Assembly: GCA_015680685.1 (NCBI GenBank)
Contig: MNCI01002140.1
Location: 59,069-122,486, forward strand
Source of the DNA: Gnetum montanum
Taxonomy: Eukaryota > Streptophyta > Gnetopsida > Gnetales > Gnetaceae
Reading direction: 5' to 3'
DNA length: 63,418 nt
Shown: positions 36,013 through 48,420 of the stretch, one piece after another
Layout: the number at the start of each line of letters is the position of its first letter
How positions within the stretch are numbered: the first letter of the stretch is position 1
Notes under the pieces: model-generated
Told to the model about the DNA's origin: nothing
The model's input: the letters and a program-made list of their open reading frames with translations, nothing else
The model's database searches: none
Program-made: the position numbers and the translations under genes

Positions 36013-39000
36013 ATGGAAATCCATCGTGATCTCTCTTCACCTTTAGCTTTAGCAGGTCCACATGGTAAACTCGTGAGACAACTAAACCTAGATCTAATAG
36101 ACTGTGAATCACATGCAGTTAGCATCGTAACGTCCTTATAAGCATCCCCAGACTAGCCTGAGCATTTGGTCAAAGCCCTAGATTTAGAGGCCAGGGATGT
36201 AACTGAGGACCCTCTCATCGAAATGCCTGTGACCACATCTAAGGGGAAAATAAAAATGTTGAAACTTAGTTCCCTCCTAGATTCGCAAATGCATAAAGAT
36301 GTAGCCAAAATTCTACAAGATAACATTGAATTTTTTGCATGGTCATATAGCAACATGCCAGGTTTAGATCCGAGGCTGATACAGCACAACATCGTCTTAG
36401 ACCCGCGCATGAAAGTGGTTAAGTAGAAGGCTCGTAAGAGTAAACCAGAGATCACACTAGCTGTAAGGGATGAAATCACTAAACTATACCAGGTTGGTTT
36501 CATCCAGGCAGTTGATTACTTAGAATGGGTGTCCAACATCATTGTAGTTTCTAAGAAAATGGGAGAAATATGAATCTGTATAGACTTCTGGGATCTGAAC
36601 AAGGCAATGGTCAAAGATGATTTTCCACTTCCAAGTATTGATCAACTCATTGACACTTCAGCTGGTCATGCTCTATTATCCTCTATGGATGGTTTCTTCG
36701 GCTACAACCAAATTTGCATTAACCTAGAGCATCAGTTAACAACAACCTTCATGACCTCATGGGGTACCTTTTGTTACCCTATGATTCCTTTTTGGCTCAA
36801 AAATGTCAGAGAAACCTACCAGCAAGCCATGACTTACATCTTTAGTGATTACATCTTAGAAACGCTAAACAACTACGTGGATGACATAGCAGTGAAATCT
36901 AAGGAAGCCTCTGATCATCCCAACTATCTAGGTGTAGTCTTCAGGTGTTGCCAAATTCATGACTTGCATCTTAATCCTAAAAAGTGTGTCTTCGGTGTGA
37001 GAACCGGATGCATGTTAGGTTTTGTAGTATTAGAGGCTGGAATACAAGTGGACCATGACAAAGTAAAGGCCATAGTTAACTTGGCGTCACCTAAGAATTT
37101 TAAGGAATTACATGGGTTACAAGGTAGAGTGAAGTTCATTAGAAGGTTTATAGCAAAATTGACTGACAAGTTACACCCCATGCAACATCTAATAAAGAAA
37201 GGGGTTAACTTCAAATGGACACCATAGTGCCAACAAGCCTTCGATGATCTGAAGAAAGACCTCTTGCACGTCCCAACTATTTACCCACCACAGAGGGATA
37301 AGTCTTTCTTCATCTACCTTGCTACCTCGGACATGTCTATCACAGCACTGTTATGTCAGAAACGGAATGATGTTTCTGAGATACTAGTGTACTACCTAAG
37401 TCATGCGTTAATAGCGTATGAAGAGAAATACAACGAGGTGGAGAGAAACTGCCTTGCCTTAGTGTTTGCATTGAAAAAGTGAAGGTACTATCTATTTCAT
37501 AGCAAAATCAACATTATTTGCAAGAGCAACATATTCCAGGCTATAACAAAAAATGTATATGAAAGCAGTCGGATAGCTCGGTGGAAAGCAATAACAATAG
37601 AATTCAATTTCCACTATGTGAGCCAATCGTCGACGAAAGGTTAAGCCATAAAAACGCAACTTACAACCTCACCTATGAACAACCAAGAAATCATAGACCC
37701 CAAATTCTTAGAAGAGCATGTTAGCACTATTAACATCATCCCACTGCATCTCAAAGCTACTTTGCATTTCGACGGCACCTCGATTGCGTGAGGTGGTAGT
37801 GCAGCTGCTGTCATTACGTTCTCCTCTGGGTAAATGCATCCTTTTGCTTATTTTTTTGCATTCCCTTGTACAAAAAACATGGTAGAGTACGAGGGGCTAC
37901 TCAGGGGCCTATTAGCTACCCAAACATTAAGCATACAACACCTGGCGATTCGCGGAGATTCAAAACTAGTTGTGAATCAAATCACTAAGGTCTATGCCTG
38001 CAAGGCTATGCACCTACAACCCTACTACAACCTAGCAAAAAATTTGCTCAAACAATTTACAACAATGGATGCATGCAACAAAAACACCGTAGCAGATGCC
38101 TTAGCCATCCTAGAGTTGAACATTCCATCACACTTGTTCGTAAGTTTTCCAACTTCGATTACGGAGTGTACGGAGCCTATCGCTCAGGCGGGACACATAG
38201 CCTCTATTAGCATTGCGGATACCCAGGGGTGGTACTCCAACATTAATGGCTACTTGCAACACAGCAAGCCCCCAAGTAGATTCGTAAGCATGCTCGGCAA
38301 TATGTGCTCATGGGAGACAACGTCCTATGCAAACGCTCCCATGACGGGATATTGCTAGCATGTGTAAATGAGGAGCAAGCGCAGAAGGTAATTAATGAAG
38401 TACATGAAGGACTGTGTGATGGACACATAGCACCTAGGGCTATGGCCACAAAAATTAGATGTCTAGGGTATTACTGGCCTCACATGGAGCGTGATTGCTT
38501 GGCCAAAGTCAAGACGTGTGATACGTGCCAACGATACGCAAATCTCATACATGTTTCACCTACAGAGCTACATCCAACACAAATTACGTGGCGTTTTCAG
38601 CGATGGGGACTAGACCTCATAGGATCTATCATGCCTAAGTCCTCCACAGGGTATAGCTTCATCATCACAGCCACTGAGTATTTTACTAAGTGGGTGGAAG
38701 CTATTCCCCTAAGGAAGACTACATCTCAACAGGTTTGCCGCTTCATCTTGGACAACATCATAACAAGGTTTGGGCTTCTCATTGCTATTATGACCGATAA
38801 CAGGCCATAGTTCAATAGTGTGAAAACCCGAACCTTCTGCAGAAATCTTGGCATAAGGCAATGATTCTCCTCGCCATACTACCCACAGGCAAATGGACAA
38901 GAAGAGGCCACAAACAATTCCATCATCAACTTGCTAAAGAAGATGCTTAATAACAGTAAGAGGTGATGGCATGAGCAAATCCTCTATGTGCTGTGGGCTT

Positions 39001-39446
39001 ACAGGATGACATGTAGGACTACGATAGGTAAGACCCCTTACAATCTTATTTATGGATCTGAAGCAGTGTTACGTCTTGAGTTGCAGGTACCATCACTCCA
39101 GATGATTCTATCAGATGTTGTAAGCCAAGACCAGAACAATGAGTCGAGGATCATCAACCTTGACTCAATAGAGGAGGAGCGTGCATAAACACTGGGTCGC
39201 ATAGAGCACTACCAGAATAAGGAATGACAAAAACATCATGTAAATTTGCATCAACAACCAATACAGAAGGGAGACCTTGTTCTCAAGGCTGCCTGTGAAC
39301 ATATGAACAAATTCTCAGTCAACTAGTAAGGTCCATACATATTCACAAAATCCTTTGGGAACAGAGCCTTCACGCTGGTAGAAATGGATAGTAACGAGTT
39401 CACAAATTTGGTGAATCACTCGTACCTCAAGCCGTACTACATCTAA
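36013..39446 (+). pseudogene. Pol of element A: RT, RNase H, second RNase H, integrase
   Basis: Collinear with the pol of B. RT: CIDFWDLNKA, FPLPSIDQLID, FFGYNQI and YVDD (about 36877). First RNase H: YLATSD to VERNCLAL (37313-37460). Second RNase H (about 37765-37990): HFDGTS keeps the catalytic Asp lost in B, then MVEYEGLLRGL and RGDSKLVVNQ. INT: HEGLCDGH to CDTCQ, RWGLDLIG, MTDN, GQEEATNN. The C-terminal NHSYLKPYYI is intact and ends at TAA 39444-39446. More than ten stops and a frameshift near 38275-38310 inactivate it. Changes such as CGA-to-TGA and CAG-to-TAG dominate. No chromodomain. Confidence 0.87.
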
Positions 39447-41121
39447 TGCATGAAGCAGATACGCAATCGTCCATTATGACGTAAAACTAGCAAAGCTTCA
39501 CCCAACCTCTGATAAGATGTAAAACTGGCAAGGGTAAGCTCGTCCACTACGACGTAAAATTGGCAAATGTACAATAGTCCGCTATGACTATAAACTAGCA
39601 CAAATAGTCTGCTATGGCTATAAACTAGCACAGATAGTCTGCTATGACTATAAACTGGCATAGACAGTCCGCCATGACTATAAACTAGCACAAGGGTCTA
39701 CTGGGACCTTAAAATAGTACACTATGGTCTACCAGGACCTTGAATTGGGTTTGCGGCACGTTTCCAACATGCATCTACACTAGTACACAACAAGCGAGTG
39801 TGCATAGTGCCAACAGGGGGTGGGATGTTGCAGTTCCAGAATGTAATTCATGACACCATGGAAACATCCTATGGAACATATGCAACGCCGCTACTCTTGG
39901 AATCTTGCTGATCCTTTGGAGATATTGTATGACATCATGCTGACCCTCCGGACCTACTGTCGCCATAGCTCATTACCCTGGCAGTAGCTTCCCTCATCAG
40001 GGCCTCCTACTAGAGTTCCAGCAGTATTTTGGCCTAGCCACAATACTGTTAACCTCCAACCCTACCAGCATCCGAGCTTAAGAGATGTTTAGCTGTTGGG
40101 TAGCCGATCTCGCATTTGAACTAAGAATGCTTACCTTCGGTAGGGATTCCTGAGCATCTACATTCACAACAATCCCTAGCATCTTCGATGCCAACCTCTC
40201 CACGACGATGTTGCCAAAGCCACTACTGGCCTTCCTAGTTTGGACATCGCACACCAGCAAAGATGTCCAGAGCTTCAACAATGTCCATAGCAAGCAAGAA
40301 CTTTACCTTTGTTTTACATCATGGTTTTTTCTTTTGGTTTGCTCTCTGTTATGTTTGCAGGGTGCGTACCAGAGGGGCATCGGTCAAAGGTGTGTCTTGC
40401 CATGGTAGCAAATGCTACATCATTCCAAGGTGTTTATTTTAATTAGCTTGGCTACTTGGAAGTGCACATCCTGTCCTTCCCCTTTTACCCCCTTTACCTT
40501 ACTCTTCATACTCGCAATTCCACTATCTCCCCTCTTTTACAAGCTTTTCCTGACACTTGTCAAGCTCTCCCATTTGCCCAACTACAAAGTCCATGATGTG
40601 CGTAACATAGCTCGCCACATGAAAAGCATCTGTAGGAAAGTGAAAGCCCTAGTGGATGTAACACAACTCATCCTAGGAAAGAAACACCTGTCTTGCAACA
40701 AGGTTGTTTACAAATGTAAACGGCAAAACAAAAAAAGGAAAAAGCATAAGAGAGAAAAAGCTCACACAAACACACACAAAAAACATGCCTAAAACAAATG
40801 GCATGTAAGTTGTTTTGTAACCACCCTCTCCAAGCATTTCCATGAGAAGTCGAAGGTCAGTAGAAGCAAAGATGACCACGCAACCAACTCCCTCACAAGC
40901 ACTCCGACGAGGGATTCTGCTAAGTTTCATCTTTATCCTTTTCCTAAACCTCCTTCCTCCATGCTTAACCCTTCCCTTCTCCTCACTTAACCAATGCAAC
41001 ACTCTCAAGCATACCTAAGTGACATCTTGGCGATCATCGAGGAGTGATGTTAGCATTCTATCTTTCGTGGTGTTTCGTATTCTTTACCGACGTCTCTCGG
41101 GTCCATCCTCCAGATGTCGAC
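39447..41121 (+). repeat. 3' non-coding region and repeat array of element A
   Basis: From about 39466 to 39735 there are eight or more units like GTC(C/T)GC(T/C)ATGACTATAAACTAGCA, related to the 30208-30690 array of B. From 39750 to 41050 the sequence is diverged relative to B with a few shared blocks (for example CTTGGAAGTGCA) and no conserved ORF. The final TGTTTCGTATTCTTT block before the polypurine tract is shared with B. Confidence 0.65.
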
Positions 41122-41134
41122 AAAGAGGGGCCAA
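41122..41134 (+). other. Polypurine tract of element A
   Basis: AAAGAGGGGCCAA immediately precedes the TGAAAAACCC start of the 3' LTR. Confidence 0.8.
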
Positions 41135-42957
41135 TGAAAAACCCTAAATTTTCAAGTCATTCTTGCCTCACCGGGTCCTTGGAATTTAGGCAGCATCATG
41201 GCAATTTGGCTGAAAATGAATGCTCTGAGTTTAGACTTTCTAGTTTGGAAAATTTTCTACTTCCAGTGTTGACAGGCCCAACGGACTCACCAGCCTGCCA
41301 ACCTGAGTAGTTCATCTAGTTGATAGTCTAGTTAGGAGCGATGCGTGGGGTTGTCGATAGTGCTCTAGCTACGCAAAACAGTTCGACAAGTTTTCTAGTC
41401 AATATGTTTGCTATGCTACGCTACGCTATGTAGCGTAGCAGGCCTTAGAAGATAGTTGCAGGATGAAGTGCTATGCTATGGTATGCTATGTAGAGTAGCA
41501 CAACGTAGCAAAAGCAAGCCAGAAAGGGCCAACTTACTTAGTGATTTCAATTGCGCTGAGAAAGCACTTTCGGCCTCCAAAACTAGTTGCTTCGCTTAAC
41601 TTCAAGTCCTTTGGCAAAGCTCTTCTTACTAGAAAAGTAGCAGATCAAGAAAAAAGCAAGCTATGATGACTGCTACGCTATGCTACGCTACGCAGCGTAG
41701 CACAACGTAGCGATAATGCAAGAATGACAAAGGACATCTCTGAATGCAGGATCAGCAAGTTCATAAGCTTCACGTTGCAAAGAGAAAAGTGCTTGCAATG
41801 CAAATCACAGCTAAGCCAGCTACTACGCTACGCTATGATACATAGTGTAGCAAACATGCAAAGCTAGCCAAAACACTTCAAAGGCTTCCATGACTTGCAA
41901 TTAGCTCTAATGTAGATTTCTTCTTCGAACTGGTGGTTATGCTATGCTATGCTACATAGTGTAGCAAGCAGCTACGCTATGCTAACATTGCTACACTCCA
42001 CAGCGTAGCGAGTAGTTGGGCGTAGCATAGCATAGCAAGCAGCTACGCTACGCTAACATGGCTACGCTCCATAGCGTAGCATAGTGTAGTAGGCGGCTAC
42101 GCTACATCGATGTGCTTTACTCCTTATCTACATTGATGGCACACCTAATCCCAACGTCTCTAGTTCTGATAGCGTAATTGCAGTGTGGCAGGCTCATCAA
42201 TCAGGTTTGCATGTCCATGCAGCACGGACAACATCTTGCAGGTCTAGGGCACGTAGAGTCCAAACCGCATCTTTCACATGTTCCTAGCCCTATAAATAGC
42301 CCAACGAGCAATGCTCAAAGTGGTGGGCAAAAATTTCAAAGGGTTGGAAAAATTCAAGAGGTTGGCAAAATTGGAGCAGTTGGCAATTTTGAGAAGCTTT
42401 GCGCACAGTTGGCAATTCCGAGCATTGTTGGCATTTGTTGTTGGAAAACCACTTGAAAAACTTGTTACCAAAATAGTTTTGCATCCTGTTAACTCTTTTT
42501 CATCACCTCTATAGCATTTTGCATTATTATCTTGTGAATCTATGTTCAAGCACATAGTTTTCTTGCTTTGAACGCATTTGGTTACTTTCAGGATCTCTGT
42601 GCTTCCTAGCATCATGCAAACGATTGTATCCACTCTAGCAAAGTAAAGCCATAGCCTTGAAGCGGTGCATTTCTTAACTCCAGTCTACTTTCTTTTCCTA
42701 TTTATGATTGCATTTTACATCGTTTTCGTTCCTCGCATATAATAATTGATATTTTACGCTATAAACGTTGTTTTTACATTACATGTTTGCAAAAGGTTTA
42801 GTGACACTGATTAAGTCCTTGTCTGATCGACCAGACCATTCAGGGCACCCCATTTCTATTTTAATCTAGCATGGCCCTTGCGTAGATAAGGGGTTAATAC
42901 TGTCACGACTGACGACCTCTTAGTGTTTTCCAGCTACCAACATTTTCAGTCGCTACA
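41135..42957 (+). repeat. 3' LTR of element A
   Basis: Starts TGAAAAACCCTAAA, ends TTTTCAGTCGCTACA. It keeps the long U3 (41400-42110) with dense CTACGCTA/TAGCGTAG words, partly deleted in the 5' LTR, and has a single copy of the segment that is duplicated there. A TATA box (TATAAATA) lies at about 42291 and a U5 stem-loop candidate at 42813-42846. Confidence 0.88.
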
Positions 42958-42962
42958 TAGAT
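42958..42962 (+). other. Right target-site duplication of element A (TAGAT)
   Basis: Pairs with CAGAT at 6900-6904 with one C/T difference. Confidence 0.7.
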
Positions 42963-44360
42963 GAGCTCTTATTTGTTGGAGTAGTTGCAAAGGAGGCTCT
43001 CACAAAAGCGAATTGGTTTAATGACATCCTCACCTATCTTCTTACAAAAGAGCTACCAAAGGAGTTGGATCATGAGAAGAAATAACCGCTTCTTCATAGA
43101 GCCAAGCACTTCATGAAAATTAATGGACACCTTTACAAGGTGTGTGCGGATGGCTTGGTTCAATGATGCATCCTTGATGTAGATCAACCATGCATCCTTC
43201 AAGATGCTCATGAGGGTGCTTGTGGGGGCCATTATGCAGGAAGATGCACAACCATTAAGACCTTAGTCATCGAATACTACTAGCCTACACTCTTCAGAGA
43301 TGCTCAATGGTTTGTCCGCTCCTATGATCGATGTCAAAGAGATGGTGGGATGATAATAAGACTGGAGGGACCTCAATAGTGGATTTAGCCACTTGAACCC
43401 TTCGACATTTGGGGTATCGACTTCATGGGCCCCATCGCACCCATGTCAAATGGGAAGGTGTACATAATTGTTGCGGTGGACTACTGCACCAAGTGGGTAG
43501 AGGCGGTAGTCATCACCAACTATTTCTTAAGCACAGCCATGTGGTTTGTTCAACAGCAAATTGTGAACAAGTTTGGAGTGCTGCATGCACTCATTTCAGA
43601 TAATGGCACTCACTTTATGGGCACTACCTTTCGTAAACTCATGCAGACTTTGGGAGTAGAACATAAATTAACAACACCCTATCACCCCCAAGCCAATAGG
43701 TAAGCTGAAGTCACAAACCGGGAGATTACAAAAATCCTAACTAGGATGATTAGCAAATATAGGAGGGATTGAAGCACAAAACTTAATGATGCCCTTTGGG
43801 CCTATCACTCAACCTGGAAACTTCCTATAGGCTACTTCCCTTATGAGTTGATGTACAGAAAACTACCAATGCTCTCAATTTAGGTAGAACTGCAAACACT
43901 ATCCACTGCAAGTGACTTAGGTCTTGACTTATCCCTAGCACAATGAGAACGACTCATCAACTTGAATGTGCTAGATGAGAATCGATTAGTAGCCATGTCA
44001 TCAAATGAGGTGCATAAGGCATATAACAAAAAATTGTCATGACCTTAGGATTTGGAAGGTAACCTTTCAACATGGAGATAAGGTTTTCTATTGGAACCCC
44101 ACACATGTGTTGCAATGGACCAAATTTCAAGCACTGTGGGAGGGACCTTATATTGTTTCCAAGGCCTTTCCATCTGGGGCCTTACTCATACACAAAATTG
44201 AAGACAAAAAAAAAATACAGTTGTTCAACATGAAATGATTGAAACCCTTCCATAAACTACACCAAACCAGTGTCACTACCATTTCATCAAATGGTCAGCC
44301 ATGTTTCATCTTTCGAATCTCCTCCTCCAAGCTTAGTTGTGGGGGAGATTGCTACCCATA
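42963..44360 (+). pseudogene. Integrase of element H (continuation after element A)
   Basis: Reading resumes in frame (ELLFVGV) and gives the integrase zinc finger HEGACGGH ... YDRCQRD (about 43206-43345), in which the first Cys of the C-x2-C pair is Tyr (G-to-A change). The catalytic core follows: IWGIDFMGP (43411), [19 protein letters not shown] (43597) and a Glu in AEVTNREI (43704). The 43425-43703 part is open. Further 3', LWAYHSTW and WEGPYIVSKAFPSGA (44136-44180) are the usual C-terminal blocks. Stops interrupt at about 43084, 43283, 43377, 43702 and later. The enzyme would insert the cDNA into the host genome. Its separation from RT by 36 kb is due only to element A. Confidence 0.85.
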
Positions 44361-44889
44361 CTAAAATAGTTGTCCTAGCCCCTCAGGTCTTTTCTTTATT
44401 TTTTTACACCATAATTCATACATTTTACATTTCTTACCTATTCTTTCTCTTTTTTTATATATAAATATATTTCACCTTTAGTTGTTCTATTTTGTTTTAT
44501 TTTAGTTATTTCCCTCTATTAATTTTTGCTAATAAAGTTGTCTTATTGCCACATGATGTGATGGTGTGATGGTTGCGCCTAATGGGGGTGTGCTTATTAT
44601 AGGTTACCTATTATATCTAGTTCTTACCTTAGCATTTTGGTTTCAGGAAACTAAGTTACACTTGATTTCATGCAACAAGCAGTGAGTCCATGACAGTCGA
44701 CCACTCACACTTTTGTATGGTGTCCTAGGATCAAGAGAAGTATAGTCCCTTTTCCATTAATTAACTTCAATCAATCTTTGACCTTGGTGGATTTTGAACT
44801 TGGAAAGAATCCAAGTGGTAAGGAATAGGGTGTGAATTCAAGGGGATGTGGTGGACCACGTATTCCCCTACTATTGCTCGTGCATTGCT
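44361..44889 (+). other. Non-coding part of H after integrase
   Basis: AT- and T-rich sequence with a short TATATATAAATATATT tract near 44455. I see no conserved protein or RNA feature. It ends at the copia insertion. Confidence 0.4.
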
Positions 44890-45371
44890 TGAAGAGTCTA
44901 AAGGGACCTGGATCTATGAACTAAGCTTAAAGGAAATAAAGAACTTTGTTAGAATAAGAACACTCTTGTGAGACTCTTGTAAATTCTATATGTTTCTTCT
45001 ATTATTTTTTTTCTATTGTGAATGAATATGTGTTGCTATAATTATATAGGCCTTGATCTCCCAAGAATATATTTGGAGAGATAAGTATGAATCTCAAAAA
45101 TCATGGGGATGATCCTTATCATCATATTTAAGGATCTTCTTAATATGGGATGTACTAAACATGGATTGAATAAGAATTACATGAATTGGATATCATCTTT
45201 AAAATAGATTAATGATCCTTATCATCATATTTAAGGATCTTCTTAATATGAAATGTCCTAAACATGAATTGGATAAGAATTACATGAATAGGATCTCATC
45301 TTATTTAAAATAGATTAATGGATGAGATCTATCTAATTCTATTGTGGAACATCTAGTCACCATATTCCACA
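44890..45371 (-). repeat. 3' LTR of the copia element
   Basis: On the plus strand TGAAGAGTCTAAAGG ... CATATTCCACA. It contains an internal imperfect duplication of about 100 bp (GATCCTTATCATCATATTTA units at about 45112 and 45211). Confidence 0.9.
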
Positions 45372-45383
45372 AACCCCCCCATC
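45372..45383 (-). other. Copia polypurine tract
   Basis: On the minus strand GATGGGGGGGTT abuts the TGTGGAATATGG start of the LTR. Confidence 0.7.
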
Positions 45384-45402
45384 ATGGTCAGAGGTTCCAC
45401 TC

Positions 45403-46920
45403 CTAGGAAGTTTCGAAAGACTCAAACTTTTCACGGCTTAGAATCTTTGTAAAGGTGTTTGCCATTTGTGCTTCAGTTGCACAATGCTCCATGTTGACTA
45501 TGTTATCTTTGATCAAACTTCTGAGATGGTGATGCTTGATATCTACGTGCTTGGAATGTCCATGTTGAATAGGATTATGAGGCATTGCAATAGCACTTGT
45601 GCTATCACAGTATAAAAAAATGAGAGGTTTGAGTGTATATCCCATTTTAGTGAAGATGGAGTGGATCCAAATGGCCTGAGTAGCAGCATTCGATGCAGAA
45701 ATGTATTTTGCTTCAGTTGTTGAGAGGGCGACTATAGATTGCTTCTTTGATCCCTATGAGATAAGTGATGGACTGAAGAAGAAAAAAAACTAGAAGTTGA
45801 CTTTCGATCTTCGAGGTCACCTCCCCAGTCTACATTAGTCTATCCCCATATCTTGAAATTTTTATGTCGATGAAATGTGATCCCAAAATTTGTTGTAGTT
45901 CTCAGGTATCGCAATACCTGTTTTGCAGCTTTCCAATGTGATTCATGTAGATCTTGCATGAACTGAGAAAGGTAGTTTATAGCATATTGGATATTTGTAT
46001 GAGTATTGGAGAGATACATTAAACTACCAACAAGGGATTTGTATAGTGAAGGGTTGATAGACGGGGATTTGTCATCCTTGATAAGTTTTGTACCAAGGGA
46101 AAGTGGTGTGTCTGAAGGATTACAATTGATCATGCCAAATTTCTCAATTAAGGATTGGGAACATTTCATTTGGTATATGGAAATAGATGTTGTTCTTTGG
46201 ATAACTTGAAAACCCAAAAAGTATGACATCTTCCCTAAATTAGACATTTCAAATTCCTTTTTCATGGCATTAAAAAAATTATTTCCTAATGCAATTGTAG
46301 ATGAAAAATAGATTAAATCATCTACATATAAATAAACACAAATAAAATCATCTCCAGATACCTTTTTATATATTGTTGTTTGGGACTAAGGATTGGTGAA
46401 GCCTTCTTGCATGAAAAATGCATGAATTCGTGCGTACCATGCACATGGAGCTTTCTTGAGCCCATATAATGCTTTTGGAGCTTGTAAACATGATTTTTTT
46501 CCTTCATCAATGAAGCCTAGTGGTTGTTCCACATAAAATTCTTCATTAAGAATGCCATTGAGAAATGTAGAAGCCACATTCAGTTGAAAAACCACGTAGC
46601 CAACTTGTGAAGCAATGACAAGAAAGATTCTCATGGATTCCATCTGTGAAACAGGAGTAAAGTTATCATCAAAGTTTCTACCTTGTTGTTGGAGATAGCA
46701 TTGGGCAACTAGGAGAGCTGTGAATTTTTCTATTTCACCATATTGATTTCTCTTAAGTTTAAACATCCATTTTAAACTGATACTAGGCTTACTAGATGAA
46801 CAAGGAACTAGGCTCCAAGTGTTGTTTTTATTAATTTGATGTAGCTCTTTCTCCATGGCATCAATCCAACAGTTATCTTGTGCAACTTCGATGACTATGG
46901 ATGGTTCCATTAAACTATCA
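45403..46920 (-). pseudogene. Copia reverse transcriptase and RNase H
   Basis: Minus strand. RT begins at WIDAMEKELHQI (about 46870) and continues with WMFKLKRN, ASTFLNGILNEEFYVEQP, ALYGLKKAPCAWY, then after a stop LYVDDLIY (about 46340-46317) with the catalytic DD intact, FEMSNLGKMSYFLG and KSLVGSLMYLS. RNase H has the VDW-GGDLEDRKST block (about 45835), a frameshift, then LYCDSTSAI (45605) and ANTFTKILSREKFE near the end. Length and order fit copia Pol. Stops at about 46388 and 45843 and the frameshift inactivate it. The product copies the RNA into cDNA in the particle. Confidence 0.88.
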
Positions 46921-48420
46921 TCGCTCCCCCCATCGGTGTAAGTAGCGCAAAAAATTCATTGTCCATCTTAGTGAAAAGAGCATTTTCAAGAGAGTCCACA
47001 TCCTAGCTTGGTGAAGCAATGTATCCATGAAAGTGACTTCTTGTCATGTGTTGTGTAAAATTTGTATCCAGCATGTTGGAGGTTGGATGATATTGAGCTA
47101 GTCAAGAGGTGGCTGGAATCTGCCAGGAGGTGGACATTGTTGAGATAGAAAGTGTTGTAGATGAAATGATTTGAGAAGGCATTGATGTAGAGGTGTTCCC
47201 TTAAAGAGGAAATGAATGTTGAGGATGGTGTTGCACTGGATGACCATGCCAGGGTTGTGTATGCTATGGTAATCATTGGTTTATTGCTGCCATAGATCCA
47301 TGTTCTGAATTGGCAGTAGCAAGCACATTTTTGGTAGCAGAAATAGGCACATTTTTGGAAGTAGTAGGCATGTTTTTGGTAGCAGAAATAGGCACATTTT
47401 TGGAAGTAGCAGAAAAGTGAGGAGAAACAACACCGTGGATGTCCATGCCACTATAATGTTAAAATATTTCTTCCATGAAATTTACATCACATGAATCAAC
47501 CACATTTTTATTTACAACATCATAGCACTTGTATGCTTTGGAATTTGCATAATATCCCACAAAAATACATGGTTGTCCCTGTTTATCTAGCTTTTGTCAT
47601 TTTTGTATTGGAATTTGAATGTAGCATGGTGAACCAAAAATTTTCAAATGAGAGATATTGGGTGGATATCCATTTCATAATTCATATGGAGTTTTATTTT
47701 AAATTGATCTTGATGGCATCCTATTTAAAATATATATTGATGTTGCACAAGCTTTTGCCCAAAATTTATTCTCCAAACCTAACATTTGAAGTAGACACCT
47801 TGCCATTTCAACCATAGTTTTATTCTTTCTCAAAGAAATACCATTTTGTTGAGGTGTGAATTATATGGTTGTTTGATGAATAATGCCACTTTTCTTGCAA
47901 AATTCATCAAATTCAATTGATAAAAATTCACCACCACAATATGTCCGAATTTCAATCGACCTTGAATTCTTGAAAAAATCCCAATGTTTGATCTTTTAAT
48001 TTCATAAAATACCCCCAAGAAAATATTGAAAAATCATCAACTATGATTAACGTATATTGATTTTTACCTAGGCTTAATGTTTGCATGGGACCACATAAAT
48101 CCATATGAACTAGATCTAATTTTTCTTGAGATCTATGTTCTTTTCTAGGAAATGGTAACCTTGTAATTATTCCTAGTTGACATATGCTACAATCCTGATT
48201 ATTTGGCAAAGAAAATTTTGGCATACCTATTATAATTTCTCCTTTTTGTGTATGATCCATTGAGCCAAAGTTGACATGTCCTAACCGAGCATGCCATAAC
48301 CATGCTACGTCTTCAGTGACAGTGAGACAATGAACATCCTTTTGCATCTGTAACTTATACATCTGATTCTTGCTTATAGGGATAATTGCAATACCTTTAT
48401 CATCATCAACCTTAGAAATT
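46921..48420 (-). pseudogene. Copia integrase and linker to RT
   Basis: Minus strand. The pre-integrase finger shows LWHARLGHVNFGSM and CSICQLG (about 48326-48185). The core has HMDLCGPM (about 48100), VDDFS, then after a frameshift RTYCGGEF (about 47945) and TPQQNG near 47860 followed by KNKTMVEMAR; the usual Glu in GVSERKNRT is changed here (reads SLRKN). A spacer of low conservation with an in-frame duplication (VPISATKN twice, about 47325-47410) leads to RT. Several stops and shifts occur. The function would be cDNA integration. Confidence 0.8.

Larger units (their letters stand above)
6905..42957 (+). mobile_element. Element A: Tat-like Ty3/gypsy element with antisense gene, interrupted by element B
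   Basis: LTRs at 6905-8469 and 41135-42957, primer site at 8476, polypurine tract at 41122 and a 5-bp target duplication define the element. Without B it would be about 18.5 kb. The order is gag-PR (8869-12707), repeat array, antisense gene (13103-15917 plus 33416-35151), spacer, RT-RH-second RNase H-INT (36013-39446), 3' non-coding region. It sits inside the H pol gene. LTR identity by eye is about 87-88%, lower than for B, which agrees with A being the older insertion. All ORFs carry stops, so the copy is dead. Confidence 0.88.
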
